A stretch of DNA of 64,000 nucleotides from Chlamydia poikilotherma (GTDB taxonomy: Bacteria; Chlamydiota; Chlamydiia; Chlamydiales; Chlamydiaceae). The number at the start of each line of letters is the position of its first letter. The stretch's first letter is position 1. The translations under genes were made by a program, and so were the position numbers. The notes below the pieces were generated by a model. That model was given only the letters and a program-made list of their open reading frames with translations. It had not been told where the DNA came from and made no database searches. The DNA lies in assembly GCF_900239975.1 (NCBI RefSeq), contig NZ_LS992154.1:558001-622000 (forward strand), written 5' to 3'. Shown here one piece after another: positions 58,544 through 64,000 of the stretch.

Positions 58544-61500
58544 CTATTTACTTTTATTAGCATTATTATCTTCAGGCATCTCTTGAGATTTTTCCCAAGG
58601 TAATGGTGATACAGTTTGCGGGGGAGTTGAATCTCCTAAGGAGGAGAAGAGTTTATCCGCTAAGGTACTGAATGGGCTTGCGATTGTATAGCTCTTTAGT
58701 AAAGCAATACGTGCATACGCTGAGGACCAATCCACTTCTGGTGAGGAGATAGACCCTCGAATTTTGATAAGGAAGAAGTTCTTTGTTTTTAGTGAGGTAT
58801 TATGGAAGTATTTTTTAATGACTTCAGGATCAATTCCCAATGTCATGGAAATCCTATCTTTAATAATATCAGTTTTTCCCCAGAGAGCTAGGCGTATTCT
58901 ATCATCAATCAGTGCATCGAAGCGCTTACAAATAATAGTGCCTTTTTGTACTGAGAAGAATATAGGTGTAAACCACGATTCTACGAACTGTTTACTTTCT
59001 TCAATATCCAAAAATTTAAATAGATCATACATGGTTCCTGTATTTGCTATAGAAATTTTACCAAAGTCTAAACTTGCAGATTGGATTCGAAATTCTTCAA
59101 ATGAGTAAGGAGAAATAGGAAGATAGAAATTCTCTTTACTTACTTGTAGTAAAACTGGATGTTGCGAATAGGCATTTCCTGAAATTAAAGGGTTAAATTC
59201 TTGGAAAAATGCCTTATTGATTTCTTCGTTAATATGCAGGGTAGCTACAAGGTCATCTTCTAGCAGAATGGCTTTTTCTTTTAAGATGAGGGGGATATAC
59301 GCTTGAAGATTCGCAGAGTCTACTTTTACCGTTATAGGTCCCTCACCTCTAAGAAAATGATGACTCATAGCCACATTAATTCTTTGCCCTGCTAACGAAG
59401 AAACTTTAATTTTTACATTCGGAGAAATGGGAAATATTCCTGTAATAAATGCGGAAGGAATATGTTTCCATTCTGCAGTTTGCTCAAATTCCCTTTCTGA
59501 TGGATTTAACAAGTGTTCGACAAAACCTTGAATAAGAAATTCTGCAGAAGTTTTATTATCTTGATTTGGAACAAGACAACTTCCCTGAAGATCATATTGC
59601 ACCTTAGTATCTAGATTACTCGAATATAGAGATCCCGATAAGTTGCTAACAATGAAAGTTTCTTTAGATACATGATCATAGAAAATCAGAGGATTTGTTG
59701 ATAATGATCCTTCAAAACCTCCTTCTGTAAGTAAGGAAAGACAGGAAAGTCCGGATTTTTGCTGAGCACAGGAGAGTTTATAAATATCTAGTCTAGCTGT
59801 AGCCGTCCTATGCAATGTACATGAAGGAAAGCATGAAGCTTTTTCAAAAAACCCTGCATAGCGTTCAGGAGTGATTTGCCATTGTAAAGTCCCTTGTGTT
59901 TTTGAAGATAACGTCAAAGAATCATCCATAACTAGCTTTACATCACCTTTGAGAGCCTCTGTTTTAACAGAAGAGTGAAGAACAAGCCTGTCTTCTTCTT
60001 TTGGATTATAGAGAACAGAAAATGTTATATCTCCTGTAGGGCCAATGTAGGTAGATAAATTAGCTTCTTTTTGTTGGATCCTAAGAATCCTATCGACAGG
60101 AAAATCAATAACTTCGCCAGCACTTTGAATTTTTATATTATGGATATCCATGGGTTTTTGAGGATCTAGAACAGAAACCAAAACATCAGGAATAAGAATC
60201 CTAGAAGGAGGAAGCATAGGATCTTCAGGATCTTCAATCATCAGTTGTACATTTCCTTTAGTCAAAGATCTTGCACCATCGGTATGAAAAGAAAAGCTTG
60301 CTTTAGTAAGTTGTAGAGGAATTAATCTTGAAGAAACCATACTCAAGGGAAGGCAGCAGAGTTTTCCGTGAACTAAAGTAGAAGAGGTATCAGGACGTAT
60401 AGGTTCGTTAGGTCTTCCAAATTTTCCATGAATGAAAACTTCATTTTCTCCAGCAGTAATTTTTCCTGAAAACTTGGGGAAATAGAGGTGTTTTTGAGCT
60501 ATTTGTACTTTTCCTGAAAATGTAGCTTCAGCGTAAGAAAATTGCTGAGAGAATTTTTTCTTTAAATTGTCTTCAAGATGGTAGGTAGCACTACCTTGAA
60601 ATAACATAGCTTGTAAGGTTCCTGAAGACGTACAATTCATCTTCAGTAAGGAGTTATCTAAATCTGCTTCAGCCTTCAATTGTGAATTTTTATATTCACC
60701 TCTAATCTCTAAAGAGTAATAGGGAACTTCTAAGGGTATATTAATGACAAAAGGTCGTGGAAATAGTGCGCGCAAATATGTATGGGGCAGCATAGACTGT
60801 TGTAGAAGAAATTCTGTGCGGTGTTTTTTATTATCAATGGTCATAATCCCATTGATATAGGATTGTGCTGCGCCTCCAAATACAGCTACTGAAGATCCGC
60901 GGATATTTGTATAACGTGCGCTCTTCTTAATCCCTATATCAACATTTCTCATTTGTAAAGAAAGATTTGGGTCTTTCGGAGATAAGGAAACTGAAGGGAG
61001 ATTCGCTTGTAGTGTAGCCTCTATTGTTCTCCATTGGGTAAGATCTAAAGGAATTTTAGCATTAGAGATACGCGCACGAATATTCTGGCTAGAAATTTTA
61101 GTGGGGAAGGCAAGCAACTCTGAGCAAAGCAAAGAAGCAATTTTTGGTTGTAGCTCTATAAATGAAGGACTACCTTCAACAATATAGAACATGGACTGAT
61201 GAATGTATCCTTGAAGTTTTGCTTCGATTTGACTTCCTTGAGCTGTTGCTGTCATAAGGATTTTGCCATTATTATGAGAAGCTGCGGCATGGAAATCAAT
61301 AATGTCCTCCTCAGAAAGAATGCGGTCCGTGATAGGAGAAGCTATAAATAGTTTAAAAAAGGATGCGGGTACGGAGTTTAATTCTGCAGTAATGTTGACT
61401 TTTGGCGAGAATATACTCTCTATGAATACCCTTCCGGTAATATTATCTTCGGTAACAACACCTTTAACGATTAACTTTTCTCGAGTCTTTTCAACATAAA

Positions 61501-61987
61501 ATCCCGATAACACCAATGTGGAGCCCTTAACTGTCTTCATACTTATAGACCCGTGTTCGGAAAGTATAGAACTATGCGCTAAATAAGAAGCAAATACTCC
61601 GGGATCGAGATTTCCTACTGAAGGTTTGTCTATAGTTAAAGACTCATCGATTTGTAGTGACCATCCCAATAAGGCTATACCCTTGGGGCGTTTATAAAGA
61701 AGTAATCTTAATAAAGATCCATCGATTTCTATCTTCTCTGCTGCAAATAGTTCCCCAACTTTATCTTTGCCAATAATTTTTACTTTCTTAGCGTATTGAG
61801 GCCCTAACCAAGACAACTTTAAATCTTCAACATCGCAGGAAAGTCCTGTTTCCTTATGAATCAAAGATAGAAAGAGATATTTCCCTGAGCCTTGAGAAAG
61901 TAAGGGTGGTAAGAAATAAATAAACATTAGGAAAATTCCCAAGCCTATACTTATCCCTAAAGTCTTATACCAGGATCTTCGTTTCAT
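58544..61987 (-). CDS. Large AsmA/TamB-like inner-membrane-anchored protein
   Basis: The 1147-residue protein has one N-terminal membrane helix (about residues 9-30) and then a very long periplasmic part rich in beta strands, with short A/G-poor repeats. An N-terminal segment (GLSCDVEDLKLSWLGPQYAKKV) resembles the start of AsmA-family bridge proteins, which shuttle lipids between membranes. The C-terminal half has DRISMTLGID and IRGSISSPEVDWSSA, typical of AsmA-like endings. Its ATG overlaps the yihY stop (ATGA), so it is translated with it. Family assignment rests on layout and a few segments, so confidence is moderate. Confidence 0.7.
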   Translation of the reverse strand: MKRRSWYKTLGISIGLGIFLMFIYFLPPLLSQGSGKYLFLSLIHKETGLSCDVEDLKLSWLGPQYAKKVKIIGKDKVGELFAAEKIEIDGSLLRLLLYKRPKGIALLGWSLQIDESLTIDKPSVGNLDPGVFASYLAHSSILSEHGSISMKTVKGSTLVLSGFYVEKTREKLIVKGVVTEDNITGRVFIESIFSPKVNITAELNSVPASFFKLFIASPITDRILSEEDIIDFHAAASHNNGKILMTATAQGSQIEAKLQGYIHQSMFYIVEGSPSFIELQPKIASLLCSELLAFPTKISSQNIRARISNAKIPLDLTQWRTIEATLQANLPSVSLSPKDPNLSLQMRNVDIGIKKSARYTNIRGSSVAVFGGAAQSYINGIMTIDNKKHRTEFLLQQSMLPHTYLRALFPRPFVINIPLEVPYYSLEIRGEYKNSQLKAEADLDNSLLKMNCTSSGTLQAMLFQGSATYHLEDNLKKKFSQQFSYAEATFSGKVQIAQKHLYFPKFSGKITAGENEVFIHGKFGRPNEPIRPDTSSTLVHGKLCCLPLSMVSSRLIPLQLTKASFSFHTDGARSLTKGNVQLMIEDPEDPMLPPSRILIPDVLVSVLDPQKPMDIHNIKIQSAGEVIDFPVDRILRIQQKEANLSTYIGPTGDITFSVLYNPKEEDRLVLHSSVKTEALKGDVKLVMDDSLTLSSKTQGTLQWQITPERYAGFFEKASCFPSCTLHRTATARLDIYKLSCAQQKSGLSCLSLLTEGGFEGSLSTNPLIFYDHVSKETFIVSNLSGSLYSSNLDTKVQYDLQGSCLVPNQDNKTSAEFLIQGFVEHLLNPSEREFEQTAEWKHIPSAFITGIFPISPNVKIKVSSLAGQRINVAMSHHFLRGEGPITVKVDSANLQAYIPLILKEKAILLEDDLVATLHINEEINKAFFQEFNPLISGNAYSQHPVLLQVSKENFYLPISPYSFEEFRIQSASLDFGKISIANTGTMYDLFKFLDIEESKQFVESWFTPIFFSVQKGTIICKRFDALIDDRIRLALWGKTDIIKDRISMTLGIDPEVIKKYFHNTSLKTKNFFLIKIRGSISSPEVDWSSAYARIALLKSYTIASPFSTLADKLFSSLGDSTPPQTVSPLPWEKSQEMPEDNNANKSK

Positions 61988-63276
61988 TTTATCTTTCCAG
62001 CGATATCTGATAGAGTTAGGTTGTAAGGACTTTTCGTTGCTTGATCAAACATATCTTTCAGACTACTTTGTATTAAACTTAATGCTGTGTCTGGATGGAT
62101 CTGATTGAAGGTTTTCAGGTGAAGGAGTTGCTCGACTACATCTTTAATAGTTAGTCCTGAAATATTGTGCGTCGGCTTAAACGCTTTCTTATGGGAAAGA
62201 ATTAAACCCTCATTTTCTAAGACATCCAAACATTGAGAGATCTCTCCAATAGGAATCTTAGAATGCTTTGCTATAATCTTTGCTGTAGGAGGCGTCAAGG
62301 CCTTATCAAAATCTCTCGATATCATAGAAAGAATATAGGTACATATGACAAGTTTTATATAGCAATTTGGTAAGTACTTTTCTGTAGGAAGAATGAAACT
62401 ACATCCTTGATTTTGAATAAGAAAAGTAAACGATCCTCCGAAAAGATAAATCATTGCATAAAGATAAAGAAGGAGTAGAAACGAAGGTAAGGCGACCAAA
62501 GCTCCATACGTGAAACTGTAGTTAAATAGGTAAAATTGTAAGCAGAAAAAAACCTTCTGAAAGATTATCCATAGAGTTCCCGCTGTTAAAGCAGCGATTA
62601 ATGCTGCCGTCTTTTGCACAGCGACCCTAGGTAAAAAGGCATAACAGCAAAACAACACTAAATAAATGAACAAATAGGGAGTTAGCCGTGAAAAAACATA
62701 TAAAACAGTAATAGAATGACTTAGAGAAAAGAGTTTTGCATATTCTACAGGCATGATTTGGGTAATATAAATCCATGACCCGCAAACAATAATAAAAATC
62801 ATTGGGCTAACAAGCGTAATGATTAAATACGCGATCAATCTCTGCACAGATATCGGGGTCCAACCGGTTCTAAAAATCTTATTCAAACCATCTTCTAAAG
62901 ACAAAAGCATAAGAATACCTGCCCAACAAAAGACAAAGAAGCTTCCCACTAAAACTAAACCGATATTGCCTGTTGTAGAGCGATATGCAGCTTCTACGAT
63001 TGCTAGAATCGGTCCTTTATAATCAGGAAATTTAATAAGAAGCCATTCTTTCCAATCAAGATTGACAAAAAGATGTTGGGATAACCTTAAGAAAAAGACG
63101 AGTATCGGAATGCAGCTAAACAAACCATAATAACTTAATACACAAGCTTCTTTAGAAACCTCATTTCTCACTAAAACTTGAGGAGCAAGTAAGAATGATT
63201 TGATGATTCTGTTATTTCGAAATCCCGATTTCGGATTCTTTTTTTTTTTAGAAAATATCGAGAGCTTTCGAAACAT
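61984..63276 (-). CDS. YihY/BrkB-family membrane protein
   Basis: The 430-residue protein has six helices of the YihY (formerly ribonuclease BN) family, with SYYGLFSCIPIL near residue 48 and GALVALPSFLLLLYLYAMIYLFGG. A C-terminal cytosolic winged-helix-like region follows (about 335-400, KIPIGEISQCLDVLENEGL), which many long YihY proteins have. The function is not settled; RNase activity is not supported in the family. It is coupled to the large AsmA-like gene. Confidence 0.85.
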   Translation of the reverse strand: MFRKLSIFSKKKKNPKSGFRNNRIIKSFLLAPQVLVRNEVSKEACVLSYYGLFSCIPILVFFLRLSQHLFVNLDWKEWLLIKFPDYKGPILAIVEAAYRSTTGNIGLVLVGSFFVFCWAGILMLLSLEDGLNKIFRTGWTPISVQRLIAYLIITLVSPMIFIIVCGSWIYITQIMPVEYAKLFSLSHSITVLYVFSRLTPYLFIYLVLFCCYAFLPRVAVQKTAALIAALTAGTLWIIFQKVFFCLQFYLFNYSFTYGALVALPSFLLLLYLYAMIYLFGGSFTFLIQNQGCSFILPTEKYLPNCYIKLVICTYILSMISRDFDKALTPPTAKIIAKHSKIPIGEISQCLDVLENEGLILSHKKAFKPTHNISGLTIKDVVEQLLHLKTFNQIHPDTALSLIQSSLKDMFDQATKSPYNLTLSDIAGKIK

Positions 63277-63355
63277 AGTTAAATCAAAAATGCATTTTTT
63301 ACTTATTTTAATAAAAAATGATTATTTAATACTAAGTTTTATAAATTTTATTTTA

Positions 63356-64000
63356 TTAATTCTTATGAGTTTTAACACATGAGATCATTAAGAATAATGG
63401 AAACTCTTCGCGACAAAGGTTTTCCGCTTTTGCACGTGTTCCTATGGATTTTTTTGGTGATATCCATTCTTCCATATTCTCAATAACAAACCCATATTTT
63501 GATAATGCTTGGGTCCAATAACTTAAAGGAAAGTGAAAAGAAATCGAAGATTCTGACTGTTTTCTCCCAGGATGGGCGACAATTGGAACGGTTATTTTAG
63601 AAAGATAACGATCGATCTTTCTTGAAAGAAGCTTTTTATCTTCATCGTAATGCCACGAAGAGACTCTAGGAATACGAAAACAAGGATGATTCAACACTAT
63701 AAAAAAGCGTCCCTCTTTGCAAAGAAGCTTTGAGGTGTTTTTGATCGCCTGATCAGGAATTTCCATATTTTGCAGTGATAAAATAGCTACAGCGTGAGAA
63801 AAAGATCGTGGAGATTCTAGTATTAGCTTTTTTGTAAGATCTTGGATTTTAAATTCATGAGTTCGTGATTTTCTCAATTTCCTGGCTATAGAGATCAAAC
63901 TCGAAGAGATGTCTAAACCTAAATACCCACATTCCTTAGGAATAGCTCTTTCTAAAATTCCCTGACCACAACCAATATCGACCACAAAATCTTTAAATTG
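63356..64000 (-). CDS. SAM-dependent methyltransferase, N-terminus outside the window
   Basis: The frame is open to base 64000 (FKDFVVDIGCGQG at the window edge), so the start lies beyond; 63985 is only an internal GTG. The motif I VDIGCGQG and LGLDIS mark a class I SAM-binding fold, followed by KIQDLTKKLI and ILSLQNMEI. The substrate is unknown. It lies 79 bases upstream of yihY on the same strand. Confidence 0.85.
   Translation of the reverse strand, partial: QFKDFVVDIGCGQGILERAIPKECGYLGLDISSSLISIARKLRKSRTHEFKIQDLTKKLILESPRSFSHAVAILSLQNMEIPDQAIKNTSKLLCKEGRFFIVLNHPCFRIPRVSSWHYDEDKKLLSRKIDRYLSKITVPIVAHPGRKQSESSISFHFPLSYWTQALSKYGFVIENMEEWISPKKSIGTRAKAENLCREEFPLFLMISCVKTHKN

Overview
The window is chromosomal DNA of a Chlamydia species, most likely of the psittaci/caviae/felis/abortus group. 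The evidence is AT-rich sequence, many proteins with the bilobed hydrophobic domain of chlamydial inclusion-membrane (Inc) proteins, and typical chlamydial neighbours: a methionine ABC transporter, gyrB-gyrA-tmk-holB, argR-glnPQ, devB-zwf, and rplM-rpsI beside an NlpC/P60 enzyme and adk. I cannot fix the species from sequence alone.

Layout. 1-1354 holds two sodium-coupled amino acid transporters (NSS family, partial; GltT type). 1459-8038 has an Inc-like gene, a TPR protein, MgtE and a second Inc-like gene. 8152-10618 carries an APC amino acid transporter and class I aldolase. 10785-12641 is a large Inc-like gene. 12802-15306 is metN-metI-metQ. 15464-23022 runs from a membrane protein through a DciA-like gene to gyrB, gyrA, tmk and holB. 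23019-25895 has an esterase, TsaC/Sua5 and a membrane dipeptidase. 25948-28291 encodes two coiled-coil Inc proteins on the minus strand. 28493-35683 has an exported LOG-family enzyme, UbiA and UbiX, YitT, tRNA-Val and tRNA-Asp, two nearly identical surE genes, a TtcA-like protein and a SEC-C protein. tRNA-Thr and tRNA-Tyr follow. 36062-38577 is a three-gene cluster of tail-fibre/Pgp3-like proteins. 38609-43760 has rimO, rpmG, a Lol-type exporter and an Inc-like gene. 44266-46773 has rplM, rpsI, NlpC/P60 and adk. 47049-49926 is an Inc cluster whose tails carry PPxY motifs. 49971-57035 has pgl, zwf, an oppA remnant, oppA, tsaD, argR and glnPQ. 57081-58445 is another tail-fibre-like protein. 58544-64000 has a large AsmA/TamB-like protein, YihY and a partial methyltransferase.

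The main points for a second look are these. (1) Two paralogous Inc-like proteins end in paired PPxY motifs, one of them with a PSAP motif as well. That is the combination used by viral late domains and by host LITAF to recruit NEDD4-type ligases and TSG101/ESCRT. (2) A family of four chromosomal proteins combines a tail-fibre-like stalk and hinge motif with an all-beta C-terminal domain that resembles the plasmid protein Pgp3; three are in tandem next to a tRNA pair. (3) A surE duplication has 519 bp with a single mismatch; one copy has a signal peptide, and an exported LOG enzyme lies nearby. (4) A decayed second oppA start lies directly after oppA. (5) Two genes have start-region anomalies: a probable frameshift in the TPR gene and a possible AUU start in an Inc-like gene.

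The metabolic genes fit a parasite that imports amino acids and peptides (NSS, GltT, APC, MetNIQ, GlnPQ, OppA), recycles peptidoglycan peptides (NlpC/P60, dipeptidase), makes menaquinone (UbiA, UbiX) and runs an oxidative pentose phosphate branch (Zwf, Pgl). No IS element, CRISPR array, rRNA or prophage was seen.
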